Shown here: one piece after another, positions 30,601-40,399 of the stretch
Numbering within the stretch: position 1 is the stretch's first letter
How the letters are laid out: each line of letters opens with the position of its first letter
Assembly (NCBI GenBank): GCA_934047225.1
Contig: OW203989.1
Location: 13,987,977 to 14,051,976, forward strand
Length of the DNA stretch: 64,000 nt
Source of the DNA: Ypsolopha sequella
Lineage: Eukaryota; Arthropoda; Insecta; Lepidoptera; Ypsolophidae
Direction of reading: 5' to 3'
Notes under the pieces: model-generated
Told to the model about the DNA's origin: nothing
Databases searched by the model: none
Seen by the model: the letters and a program-made list of their open reading frames with translations, nothing else
Translations under genes and position numbers: made by a program

Positions 30601-32937
30601 CACTGGTCTACTGAAACAGACGAATTTTTCTTCAAGCTGTTGCCGCCGGAAGATAAGTGCACTAAGCGCTCTATCTTGTCCACAATTGCTAAGCTGTGGG
30701 ATATCATGGGATTCATTGCACCTACAGTCTTGTTCGCAAAGCTTCTCATCAAGCAACTTTGGCAGCTGAAGATCGACTGGGACGATGCGCCGCCTCCTCA
30801 CGTCGTCAAGCTATGGCATCAGTTCTGCACTGAGCTTCCATTACTGAACGAGTTCCGTATTCCACGACATTTAGGTGTGACTGATAATTGTGTCATCTCT
30901 GTGGTTGGGTTCTCGGACGCGTGCGAGAGTTCCTACGGAGGGGTAGTATACCTACACGTAAAATGCAAAGGTGAAATAACGGTGCAGTTGGTTTGCGCTA
31001 AATCTAAAGTCGCACCCACTACTCCACTTACCATCGCACGCATGGAACTTTGCGCCGCTGTGCTGCTTTCAAAATTGATGCGCACAGTCTTAAATAATTA
31101 TGCACCCCGCTTTACTGTAAATGTTTACGCGTTCATCGACTCTAAAGTCGCACTTTATTGGATAAAAAGCTCACCCCATCGTTGGCAGACCTTTGTCGCA
31201 AATCGCGTAGTTAAGGTGACGGAGAATGTACCCGCTGAGAATTTTCATCATGTCTCTGGATCAGAGAATCCAGCAGACTGTCTGTCCCGTGGTGTCACCC
31301 CTCGAAAACTAATTACTCACCCGCTATGGCTTCAAGGGCCTTCATGGTTATCTATGGAGTCCTCTGAGTGGCCCATTAACGATGGAAATAATCTGTCATG
31401 TGATGAGATACCAGAGCAGAAATTATTAGCTCACCCGGTCTTTACACCCGCAACTACGAGTAACTCTATTTACGAGCTTGTTCTTCGCATGTCCTCGTGG
31501 ACTAAACTTTTGCGAGTGATAGTGTTCATTTGTAGATTTATAAATTTACTACCCCGCCGCGATTCCGCGTCTATTACATCCGCAGATTTAAACTTTGCAG
31601 AAAATAAATTACTCCAAGTTTTACAAAATAAATACTTTTTCGATGAAATCGCAAATTTACAAAATGACAAGCCGTGCTCTCCCGCCTTGAATAAACTGAG
31701 ACCATTTTTAGACAAAGGAATCATTCGAGTTGGTGGAAGACTGTCCAACTCTGAACTCGATTTCGCCCAAAAACACCCTATTATTTTGCCGCGTCACGAT
31801 CATGTCGTTGATATTCTTATTGACTATCACCACAAATTACACTTGCACGCAGGTCCGGAGCTCTTAATGTCGCTGCTTAGGCAGAAGTTCTGGATCATGT
31901 CCGCGCGTCGTGTAGTGCGACAAAGAATATATAAGTGTAATAGGTGTTTTAGAATGAAACCGCAAGCTACTTACCCGCTCATGGCTGACTTACCTGACAG
32001 TCGTACCCGCCCCGCAGTGAAGGCATTTACACACTCAGGTTGTGACTATGCCGGCCCTATCGCGTATACTCCAGTGAGACGTAGAGGAGTCAAAAGTGAG
32101 AAGGCATATATCTGTGTCTTCACGTGCTTAACCACCCGCGCTGTACATATTGAGGTAGCTACGGATCTAAGTACTCCTAGCTTCTTGGCAGCTTTAAAAA
32201 GATTTCTATCGCGTCGCGGCCCCGTTCAATATATGCATTCCGATAACGGAACTAACTTTGTAGGCGCAAACACTTATCTAAAAGAACTCTATCGTTTTAT
32301 AAATGACGAATACCGCCCTCGTTTCGAAGAGGAACTTACTATAAACCGCATAACTTGGAAGTTCAATTGTCCAGCATCAGGTCATTTTGGCGGCTGTTGG
32401 GAAAGTATGGTGAAAGTAATAAAGAACCATCTCTTCAAGGTTATCGGTCAACAGCTTCTATCCTATGAGGAGCTCGTTACAGTACTCGTGCAAGTCGAAT
32501 GTCTGTTAAACTCGCGCCCTCTCACCGTACTGAGTCCTGACCCTGCAGAGCCCGCTGCTTTAACGCCAAGCCATTTTCTGCATACCGCGCCTTTATGTTC
32601 TTTGCCCGCGCCTGAAGTAGAGTCAGACAATGTGTCCCTGCTTCATAGACATTCGCTTCTAGACAAATTGGTTCAGTCTTTCTGGAAGCGATGGAGTGTG
32701 GAGTATTTACATAGTTTGCAAGTTAGGCAGAAATGGAATACGCCTTCCACGCCCATTACTCCAGGGACGGTCGTAGTAATCATCGTTGACGGCGCTCCAA
32801 TTCTATCTTGGCCGTTGGCGATTGTAGAGCAGGTTCACCCCGCTAAAGATGGAACTGTACGAGTAGCGACGGTAAAGACCGCGAAAGGTACTTATCTTCG
32901 TCCTGTCGTTCGCTTGTGCCCTCTCCCCAATCAATAG
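27658..32937 (+). CDS. BEL/Pao gag-pol polyprotein (1759 aa, intact)
   Basis: One open frame encodes all retrotransposition functions. Order: Gag with a DUF1759-type region from about 126 (MSFNGEFHSWPLFYASF), a Cys/His-rich zinc-knuckle region (C382 to about H418), aspartic protease (DUF1758/A17 type, active D505 in ILDSASQGS), reverse transcriptase with D836 and the YMDD box (912-915), RNase H (D1087, E1130, D1161, D1207), integrase zinc module (H1395/H1397, C1427, C1430), integrase core triad D1463, D1529, E1582, and a DUF5641-type C-terminal domain from about 1655. All catalytic residues I checked are present and there is no stop or frameshift. It acts in cytoplasmic particles and then the nucleus. 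The ATG at 27658 is the first in frame after the primer site. Length fits the family. Confidence 0.95.
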   Translation: MPKAEVSDLELSMLVAKRNAIFECLQSMYDLSTSLSIDADTKDKEVGVFLDASSNVDTLRAEFISILDSYNKRLLTLNAAANPEYKSLISFERLYSRIKRLTIQYSREVNSSTQPSDLPQKSKPRLPAIEIMSFNGEFHSWPLFYASFKSTIHDNASLTDAERLYYLLGKISGKAQSACSGITPCAENYQLMFKTLVDKYEDKRMLASTYMNQMFEFKPIPNASANNFDLFVDTYVNAVQALKNLKIKDLSDLFILHVALKKLDSDTVRAFEMRNNSNEIPTFDSLVDFIKSQSKIFQRAPITTTTPKFQSSTSKKANDRDRLHSNNNNLASPPNYQAYVSTVDNNSAQKCLCTNITHQHLFKCTEFNNMTPQERFKAIKECNGCVNCLSIKHRVSSCNSSSSCRVCKLKHHSSLHFNREPATLRRTTAAALTTTSSTPIASPAPPIPTTHADVALCATSIAASHLMPHDPRIAKEQCTTVLLATAQVYTRDAHNNTQNVRIILDSASQGSFILRECCDRLGIHVQKVKSAVVKGFGGAENVVSGSVNFEFASRYNSEVKYNVNCLVVDQITDNLPTAFVDKSALPHLNNLPLADDTFATPNKIDVLIGASLFPHLILPGVVRSDSSAPPAIETVLGYVIMGSVPTAHYNAASLTSCCATVLEPVDVIIKKFFELEEVPGPPIQRSEDTECEEFYRSTTKRDPISGRYTVALPFREDVYSLGDSHEIARKRFLCLERKLESCPKLRTAYDTAIKEYLSKDYLSPAPPDDSLLPSYVIPHHGVVREDKPLRPVLDASCESTSKVSLNQILHSGPNLQGDLFQIILNFRLYPIAMTADCRQMFLQLILRDSDRRFQRIFYRFDPQDPLVLYQFNRVCFGLKSSPFHALRTVKQLISDDGHKYPLAREIASSSLYMDDIAFSVLDESLAPVICKQLIDLFKGAQWDMIKWNSNSQTVLDSIPDSYKLLSGVEFDKDVQHKILGLHWSTETDEFFFKLLPPEDKCTKRSILSTIAKLWDIMGFIAPTVLFAKLLIKQLWQLKIDWDDAPPPHVVKLWHQFCTELPLLNEFRIPRHLGVTDNCVISVVGFSDACESSYGGVVYLHVKCKGEITVQLVCAKSKVAPTTPLTIARMELCAAVLLSKLMRTVLNNYAPRFTVNVYAFIDSKVALYWIKSSPHRWQTFVANRVVKVTENVPAENFHHVSGSENPADCLSRGVTPRKLITHPLWLQGPSWLSMESSEWPINDGNNLSCDEIPEQKLLAHPVFTPATTSNSIYELVLRMSSWTKLLRVIVFICRFINLLPRRDSASITSADLNFAENKLLQVLQNKYFFDEIANLQNDKPCSPALNKLRPFLDKGIIRVGGRLSNSELDFAQKHPIILPRHDHVVDILIDYHHKLHLHAGPELLMSLLRQKFWIMSARRVVRQRIYKCNRCFRMKPQATYPLMADLPDSRTRPAVKAFTHSGCDYAGPIAYTPVRRRGVKSEKAYICVFTCLTTRAVHIEVATDLSTPSFLAALKRFLSRRGPVQYMHSDNGTNFVGANTYLKELYRFINDEYRPRFEEELTINRITWKFNCPASGHFGGCWESMVKVIKNHLFKVIGQQLLSYEELVTVLVQVECLLNSRPLTVLSPDPAEPAALTPSHFLHTAPLCSLPAPEVESDNVSLLHRHSLLDKLVQSFWKRWSVEYLHSLQVRQKWNTPSTPITPGTVVVIIVDGAPILSWPLAIVEQVHPAKDGTVRVATVKTAKGTYLRPVVRLCPLPNQ

Positions 32938-33126
32938 TTTAAATATTCATCATACGACTTGTAATTATTGTCTATGTATTTATGATATTTTTCCTATATT
33001 TATTATATACTTTATTCGTGACCATAAACTGTCACAAATTATACTATATTCCGCATATTTATATTATAATATTCCCGCATTATTATGGTTGTTTTTTAAA
33101 GGTGACCCTTTAAGGGCGGCTGGAAA

Positions 33127-33628
33127 TGGTAACGCTAACTAAATAAAAATAAATATTGTCTATCTCAAATCATTGTACCCTACCTTTTCCACCGTGTACT
33201 ACTTTGACGCACGACCAGCGCCGCAACATACATGCGCGCGCATCATCGATTCCCAATATGATGGAACAATAATATCTGACAAGAAGTCAGTTGCTCTTCC
33301 GCCCGCGCTGTGATACCTTCTAACACACGCGTCGTACTTACTACAAGTAATTACCGTATGTAAAGTGTACAGCTGTAGTTCATGACCAGCTTCACATTTC
33401 GCTAATCCGCTAAATGAACTCCCTATATAACCTGTGATAACCGTGTGTGGTTTGTGAGGACTTGATTACGGGAAGAAGAAGCCGCCATTTTGGATGCTAC
33501 CTAAGGATCGTAGCTAATTGCAGCAGACACCATCAGGTTAGTGCACGGTTTCCCGTTTCCTTCCTCTCAAAGTCACTCATTTTTAAATTGAGATCAAAAT
33601 CAGCAAAACTTAAATATAGGCGAGATCA
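33127..33628 (+). repeat. 3' LTR
   Basis: The same 502 bp as the 5' LTR, read by eye without a difference. It is followed directly by the CTTGC target duplication. Confidence 0.95.
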
Positions 33629-33759
33629 CTTGCTGTTAAGATGTTTCAGTGATTATTAACAGGCGGCTGAAAGGAATCGCTTACGCCACATTTATGACAA
33701 ACGATATTATTAATATGGACATGTCAACTTAAAACTTGGTTTGTGTGCCCATAAATTTA

Positions 33760-33950
33760 CAACGTTATACATAAAATAACAACATTTTGCAGGAAAAACT
33801 TAACTTAAACTAAACTATGTTCGCGAAATGCCATAAATCACATTTATTCAATAACTTTAATACAAAAATAAGAAGAACCAATATTGAGTTTTGCGTTTTG
33901 TAGAGGATACGAGTCGTTTCCCATTTAGACGAAACGACTCCCTCCTGCCG
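33760..33950 (-). repeat. Dispersed repeat family D, copy 2
   Basis: Reverse complement of part of 12650-12870, with the CGCGAAATGCCATAAATCAC and AAAATAAGAAGAACCAA blocks. Confidence 0.5.
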
Positions 33951-34049
33951 CCCACTAGTGATTATCTACAATACTCAAACCATAGTATTAATTTTGCTCA
34001 TCATACTGTGTAGTATTTGAAGATATGTAAATTGTTGCAACAAAATTGT

Positions 34050-34185
34050 ATATTAAACACCTTGATAATGCCGTAAGGCGAAACCGGTTGGAGTAACAAA
34101 AAAGTGATATTGTGAAACAGTACAAGTGTTTTTATCAAGATTATGATGATGTTTCACCAAGTGCCGACAATCGCAATTATTAATC
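34050..34185 (+). repeat. Repeat family F, copy 1
   Basis: GATAATGCCGTAAGGCGAAA, CCGGTTGG, CAGTACAAGTGTTTTTATC and CACCAAGTGCCGACAA match the repeat at 52880-53052 and 54470-54535 that hosts the hAT insertion. Non-coding. Confidence 0.55.
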
Positions 34186-34523
34186 AAATTGTACATTATT
34201 AGTTATTATAGATAAAGCAACATATAATTGCGCCTCAAGATTAAAGAAGCCACGCCGCGTAACGGGAAGAGGCAAGGACAAAGAAGAAGATAGAGCACGG
34301 TGGTTTAGTATTTTTGCACATCAGAGTACCCTTTGAAACAGCTAAGTAAACATCTTGGCGGAGCTTTTAGTGTATGTGTGATAAATTACAATAGAGATAG
34401 CACATTAGTCCATGCTTCAGTATTTTAAAACTAGAAGAAGGCAAAACTGGTAGAGGAATGCTCATATCAACCGAAGGAAGCGACAAACGTTGGAGTTCTC
34501 GAGTTGAGACTACGCCTAGTACG

Positions 34524-35823
34524 TACGAGGGGAGGCTGAAAAGTAACCTACCTAACTATGAAAGAAAAGACGTAACTGGATAGTTTTTTTTTTATTTTTC
34601 TATATAGTCCTTTGCTAGTAAAATGCACTTATTAAATTTTTCAAAAATATTGAATTTAAGCCATTAAAAAAAAAAAACGGTTTGTCGTCAAAATAGTCAG
34701 AAACCGCTGCCTTCATTTCGTCATCGGTCATAAATCTTCGTCGCCTGAGGTCTTTCTTGAGAAGTCTAAACAGAAAATAGTCACAGGGGGCTAGATCTGG
34801 ACTATAAGGGGGGTGGTCAATGGTTTCGAAGCCATTGTCTTTAATTGCTAGCTTTGTTGTGCGTGCGGTATGCACTGGTGCGTTATCGTGCAAAATCAGA
34901 ATTCCTTTGCTTAGTTTACCTCGCCGTTTTTCTTTTATTGTCTCTCTTAGTTGATATAATAAGTTTGAGTAATAATCAGCATTCATTGTAGTTTTTTTCG
35001 GTAAATAATCTATGAGCAAAATCCCTTCTGTGTCCCAAAAGATTTTAGCCATAAGTTTACCGGCCGATGGACAGACCTTAAATTTCCGAGGCGGCTTCTC
35101 ATCCTTAAATTTCCACTGTAACGACTCTTGCTTACTTTCCGGGTCCCATTGTCGAATCCAAGTTTCATCACATGTTACAATTCTAGAAATTATTTCTTCC
35201 TCTTTCCCTCGACTCATGTCCAAAAACTCTTCGCAATATTTGACACGCCTCTCCATGTCAAATGCAGTCAACATTCTAGGGACCCAACGTGCACTAACCT
35301 TGGACATGTTCAAATGCTCATGAATTATTTCATTGACTCGCTCTTTACTGACGCCCACATCTCTAGCTATCTCCCACTGCTTCACTCGTCGGTCCTCTAA
35401 TATATTTTTTTTTCACCCTGGCTACATTTTCATCGGTGACGGCCGAAACTGGTCTTCCGCTACGAGGATCATCTTCGAGGCTCTCACGACCTAATTTAAA
35501 CTGCCTTGACCAAAACTTTATAACAAATTCGGAAGATCACGAACTGCCAAACACACGTGACATACGCTGTCTGATCTCCGAAGGCGTATTCCCTTCTTTA
35601 GTCAAAAACTTAATCACCGCACGCTGCTCGATTTTATCCATTTTCACTTTTTCTACCGACATGTTCGAAACAATTGTAGGAGACAAATAAACGTGATGCA
35701 ATAAACAAATGAATGTAATACATTTTGAAAATAGAATAACAAACGAATATAAATCCATACCAGCCAGCATTATTTTTGTATATATTTCTGACCAAGGAGA
35801 TTACATATCAGCCGCCCTACGTA
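34524..35823 (-). mobile_element. Mariner element, broken
   Basis: About 1.3 kb between TA dinucleotides, with diverged inverted ends (ACGAGGGGAGGCTGAAAAGT at the left; the reverse of TACGTAGGGCGGCTGATATG at the right). The size and TA target fit mariner. The interior encodes a transposase on the minus strand that is no longer intact. Confidence 0.7.
34615..35662 (-). pseudogene. Mariner D,D34D transposase pseudogene
   Basis: The N-terminal part starts at about 35662 (MSVEKVKMDKIEQ) with helix-turn-helix-like sequence (RAVIKFLTKEGNTPSEIRQ). An in-frame TGA at 35537-35539 follows. A frameshift lies in a run of nine A on the minus strand (35405-35413). The rest (34615-35385) keeps the catalytic region: first Asp in VTCDETW, second in LHDNAPVHTA and a third Asp 34 residues later in SPDLAPCDYFLF, so the class is D,D34D (mariner proper). 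The C-terminus runs into a poly-Phe stretch (KPFFFFN) that may be a slippage scar. Two separate lesions make it inactive. Confidence 0.85.
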
Positions 35824-35829
35824 TACGTT

Positions 35830-36990
35830 TGTAGGCACGAAGCTCAACCATTTCGTTATAAACTTCTTGGGCGTAAGCAAACCGCGTTTTGTGAGAAGTC
35901 TTATACAAAAATGGACTACCAAGAATCAAATGATAATGATGACACTTTAAAAAACTATTTCTTTTTTATGCCGTGTTATTACAATTTCATGTGTAAGTCT
36001 AGTTAGCGCAACATGAAACGGGAAAAGTTTTTAAAGCCGGCTATTCCGGCAAATTACTCATTTTGTACAAGAGGGAAATGTGCCGAGACAGGGCAGTTAA
36101 AAACGTAAACGACTCATAAACCGACTTTTAGTTTTTATTGAGAAACTTATCTTGTAGTTTTACAAATGATCCTTGAAGGATCTAATTAGAGAATTTCTTC
36201 TTCTTCTCCCCGAGATCTTTTAGTATTTTTATTTATTGCAGGTAGTCCATGTGAAGGTTAAAAAAGGCTAACTGAAATCTCTAAAAAAAAATCATTTATT
36301 TTTCATTTATTTTAATTTCCTTTAAATTGATTTCATTTGTGAGCTTTAAACAACATACTCTCCGTTATAAGCAGATTTTGTGGTTTTGGTAAGGGCTATT
36401 CTATTTGCACTCTGGATTATGAAATGGTCTAGTTTCTTTAATTATTTTCTCAGCAAGAAGTACTTCTTTATTTATTAGTATTATATCATTTATATTAATT
36501 AACAAAACTGACTGCCTTACTGGTTGCCATACTAACACCCTTTACCAGAACCAGTTCTATATTAGGTTATTCTGTAACAAAACTTACAAAATTAGCCGTG
36601 TACAGTGAAACACCCATCTAAACAAACATTCATCTCAGTAAACACTAGTTTAGTCAAGACTCGGAGATGGCGGAAAATAACATAGTTTTGTTTGGTTATC
36701 ATCATCAATTTGCTTCCCATTTTCAGCTACTTTCCGTACAAAATAAAACCGTAGGTACTAAAATATTTCGAAATATTTTTATTTACACTTAGCGGCATCA
36801 ACATTTAAGCTTTGAGATCTTTTAAATTGCCTTCATTCAACATTTCATATCAAATCAAATAATGATCGAAAATCTCCGATGACGTCACACTTTGAAAATG
36901 CGTTTATTTATTGGAGCACTTTCTCAAACGTGTATAATGTATAAATGTATATGTATGTTATGTTAAGGTGTTATATATTTATTACATATT
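35830..36990. other. Gene-free stretch
   Basis: No supported gene. An ATG in good context at 36667 opens a 41-codon frame (MAENNIVLFGYHHQFASHFQ) without recognisable family. Confidence 0.35.
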
Positions 36991-36993
36991 TAT

Positions 36994-36997
<4 letters not shown>

Positions 36998-37048
<51 letters not shown>
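36998..37048. repeat. (AT)n microsatellite, about 50 bp
   Basis: An uninterrupted run of alternating A and T flanked by TTATTACATATTTATTACAT and GTAATAAAATG. Confidence 0.95.
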
Positions 37049-37049
<1 letters not shown>

Positions 37050-37051
<2 letters not shown>

Positions 37052-37990
37052 ATAAAATGAAAAATATAATATCTATTTTACAGATTTAATTTGTAGTTTA
37101 TCACTCGGATTCCTAACCATAAACTTGATGTTTTACCGAATCTATCTCTTGGTAATACTATAGTGGGAACATTTTGATTGCGGTCCACCACCAGGCAACG
37201 TTGCTCGTAAACTCAAAACTTTACGGTAAATGACCCTGGGTAATTAACAGCGTATCTTTTAGAAATAATGGCTACACGAACGTTACAGGACCAGTGTTGA
37301 ATTACGGAACTCCTTGGATATGAAGAGGTTGCTCCTAGTATTGAATGTGTGTGAGACTTTGTTGTGTTTGACTTATCAGAGGTTTTGACTTTTTGACCTT
37401 CATCTGCTTGTCTTTTGTCACAGCACTTCAGGTACAGGCACAAGCTTTTTAGGTGTAAGTTACAGTTGAGATAATTTATGTCACTGACCGAAGACAGGCA
37501 AAGCTGAAGGTCTCACACCATTGGGGTGCCAAACGCCTCCGTCCGATGGGTGCCAAACGCCTGTCGTTATCTTGACACTAATAATTTAAAACTACCTTCT
37601 ATTTTAATAATAAAGTAATTAGGTAGACCAATTTGTACTACTTATATGACTTTTAGAGGTTAATCATTAATTTTTTACTATCTAAAATATGTAATTTGTT
37701 GTTTAGAATTTATTTCAGATCCTATAGACTGTGATACATACAAGTTTTAAATTTGATCAGATTGTTCTACGTACTATAAAGTAAAACAACAAATATTGAA
37801 AATTTGAGTTCCGTACCCAGGGGGTGCTAAATTGTTTGTAAGGTGCTACCATTTTAGCGCCTTGATGTTGCTTTGGCATCTGCATTTTTGTTATTTATTT
37901 ACCATAATGTTTTACGGTTACGAACCTATATTGTGTGGTGGTACTGAACCCTTGTTGCGCGTATCCGACTCGCACTTGGCCAAACTTTAG
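37050..37990. other. No gene; right part holds a partial GTTCCGTACC MITE
   Basis: 37800-37990 has GAGTTCCGTACCCAGGGGGT and ends with CGACTCGCACTTGGCC, a partial member of the common MITE family. Duplicated GGGTGCCAAACGCC motifs occur at 37526 and 37550. The rest is unremarkable. Confidence 0.4.
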
Positions 37991-38159
37991 TAATAAAAGC
38001 AGGAGACCAAACAAGTGTTACAACAGCCCTTTAACAAAATACGAGTAGTAGTTACAACTACAGAATGAAAACAGCCCTTTAACAATATAGTAGTCCCTAC
38101 TCCCTGATATCATATTAAAAACTCCTTTGATTGCCTAAAATTGCATCTCCCTCCAAATC

Positions 38160-38760
38160 TCACTCATGCACCATCGAAGCAATTACCTCTGACCCACTTT
38201 TCGTTCTCATTACTATTGCAGTTCGGGTGTAAATGGGCCAGCGGATTTTTTTACGATAGTACTTATCGTGCAAACAGGGGATGTCTGCGAAGCGTAGATA
38301 ATAACGAAGTATGGCCGCCCGCCCCCCACGCATTGCGCATTTATTATTAAACATTTACAAATACCATTGCCAAGCTGCGACAGGGTTGGTGGTTTCATTT
38401 ATATTTACTTTCATGAACATAGGATCTATAGACGTGTGTTTGCAAATTCAAAAATTTACCGAAACTTAGTCATCGTTGTATATGTATTAGTGGAAGAAGT
38501 GGTCATGTCGGGAAGTGGTCATATTGGGAAGTGGTCACCCCGGACCGAAACGGTGCAATATACGGTTACAAACACAGAACTATTAATAAGTTACAAACAA
38601 CTTTTTTCGATAAACCTCTTTTCGGAAATGTGTGATTATTTACGTACTATCGAGGAACAATCCGCAGACCCACTTTTCGCCCGTATTGCAATGGCGATAA
38701 GAGCGAACAGTGGGTCTGCAGCAATTTCTTCGATGGTACATAGTAACTCATATGAATATT
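38160..38760. repeat. Complex foldback repeat
   Basis: ACCATCGAAGCAATTACCTC and GACCCACTTTTCG (38168-38205) match in reverse the segment GTGGGTCTGCAGCAATTTC to TTCGATGGTAC (38708-38740). 38640-38690 and 38690-38740 also form a hairpin. Short frames crossing it are not genes. Confidence 0.5.
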
Positions 38761-38945
38761 CGAGAGAGATAATTAAGGCATGAGACACATATGATGTTTG
38801 ATCAAGACTATAATTAAAATCTTCAGCAAGTTTTTGTTTACAGGATACCGTTTTATAAATGATTGTTAAATGTGTAGGTACGCAGCTACGCCAATAGTAC
38901 ACAGTTTAACGATAAAAGTAAATTTAATCACAGCTTAAGGTGGTA

Positions 38946-39204
38946 GAGTGGCGTGCATAGAACTTTTTCCCGGAAAAGCAATCAGAAGGTCAAGTTTGAC
39001 AATAAAAAAAATTAAAAACTTAAATAACACTTTGAAAAAAAAAAGTTTGTATGAAAATGTTCTTTCTAGGGTAGGCTGTGCCTACCCTGGCGTCATACAC
39101 ACTTTCTTTTTTCAAAGTGTTATTTAAATTTTTTCATTTTTTTTTTATTGTCAAACTTGACCTTCTGATTACTTTTTCCGAAAAAAGTTCTATGCACGCG
39201 ACTG
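38946..39204. mobile_element. hAT-type MITE, copy 2
   Basis: About 260 bp with the same inverted arms and central TAGGGTAGGCTGTGCCTACC block as 25735-25992. The ends are GAGTGGCGTGCATAGAAC and GTTCTATGCACGCGACTG. The terminal base differs and I found no clean 8-bp duplication, so it is older or was modified after insertion. Confidence 0.75.
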
Positions 39205-39575
39205 TAGAGCTGATGCCGGGCTCGACTGTGGAGGTACCACCATCTTACTTGGAGACCCCCTCGAAGTAATTCGGGGGAGAGTAAGAGGACAGCTCACAGG
39301 CAAAAAACCAGGAGGCCCACCATGCCTGGGACCGATGGATGGCGTTATATCCATCCCTAATAGCCGGGCCTTATATGGAACAGACTGGTGACGGGCAGCG
39401 GCGTCACTGTTGCGAGTGTTTCGGCACCGCGCTCACCAACCCGCCTGCCCAGCGTGTGTGAGTATGGGCAATTCTTCCAGGATGACCGCCGGGAGTGGCA
39501 AAGTCCTGAAAGGTTTATTTCCAGCAGAGGACGAACTAGGCTGATGAATGATCACAGCTTGATGTATTGAAAACA
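39205..39575. other. GC-rich island, probable retroelement piece
   Basis: GC content jumps here relative to both flanks. The sequence includes GATGCCGGGCTCGACTGTGG, CCTGGGACCGATGGATGGCG and TGACGGGCAGCGGCGTCAC. A plus-strand frame (39388-39570) reads PSVCEYGQFFQDDRREWQS but has no recognised domain. I suspect a LINE 5' region or degenerate ORF. Confidence 0.3.
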
Positions 39576-39764
39576 TTTTAAAAATAATCATGATGCATAT
39601 AGGTAGTCGTGTAAACAGACTTCTTTAAAGTTAGTAACCACGTACTTTGACTATCAAAATCAAAAAAGAGATGAGTAATATTTTACTTTCTGGGCGTGCG
39701 CAATTCATCCTACTTACCATCAGGTGCAGTAGTAACCAAGCTAAAGCCGATCATTCATAAAGAA

Positions 39765-40395
39765 AAACAGCCAAGTGCGAGTCGGGCCTCGCTCTTTTAG
39801 GGTTCCGTACATATGAACAATTATTTCAAACTGGATATTCATTTTATTTTACGTAATGCTCTAATTCTGCCAGACATAAAAAAAAATTAACTTGGTTGAG
39901 TATTCGGGGACTTAACTCGAAAACTGCATTATAAATCAGCGTTTTCGGTATTTTTTGTTTAAATACGGCATATTTTATAATTATACCTTATATTACCTAA
40001 TTATTATACCTAATATACAGAAATTTCAAATTCCTAACCGCTTTGGCGTTTGAGATAGACCCCGTAACAAAAATTGTCTAAAAATGGCAACTTTGATAGC
40101 CCCCCATTTCTTTATTTTTAAGGTTAAAAAAAAATGAAAAATATATTTATACTTAACTTAATGACAGCCCACATGTTAGGGTAAGAAAAAAAGCTCAATT
40201 TTTGAAAAATATGAAAAATGAAAAATAATTTAATTAAATTTTAAATTCAAAATTCGACACCACATATACAAATTTCAGGTTTCAATCTCATTCCGGCTTA
40301 GAGCTAGAGACCCGTGACATACGGACAGACAGACGGACAGCGGAGTGACATTGATAGGGCTCCGTTTAGCCTTTGGGTACGGAACCTTAAAAGCC
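39765..40395. mobile_element. GTTCCGTACC-type MITE, copy 4
   Basis: It starts AGCCAAGTGCGAGTCGGG and TTTTAGGGTTCCGTACAT. It ends with GACATACGGACAGACAGACG, GGGCTCCGTTTAGCC and TGGGTACGGAACCTTAAAA. Same layout as copy 1. Confidence 0.65.
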
Positions 40396-40399
40396 TTGA

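Larger units (their letters stand above)
26740..33628 (+). mobile_element. Complete BEL/Pao LTR retrotransposon (6.9 kb)
   Basis: A full element with two 502-bp LTRs (26740-27241 and 33127-33628) that I could not distinguish by eye. It has TG...CA ends and a 5-bp target duplication CTTGC (26735-26739 and 33629-33633). A primer-binding site lies 4 nt after the 5' LTR, followed by a single uninterrupted gag-pol ORF and a purine-rich tract (AAGGGCGGCTGGAAA, 33112-33126) before the 3' LTR. Identical LTRs plus an intact ORF suggest a recent insertion that may still be active. It is on the plus strand and carries no env-like frame. Confidence 0.95.

Noticed and set aside
38141..38783. Overlapping plus- and minus-strand frames
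   Set aside because: They coincide with an inverted repeat, so frames on both strands mirror each other.
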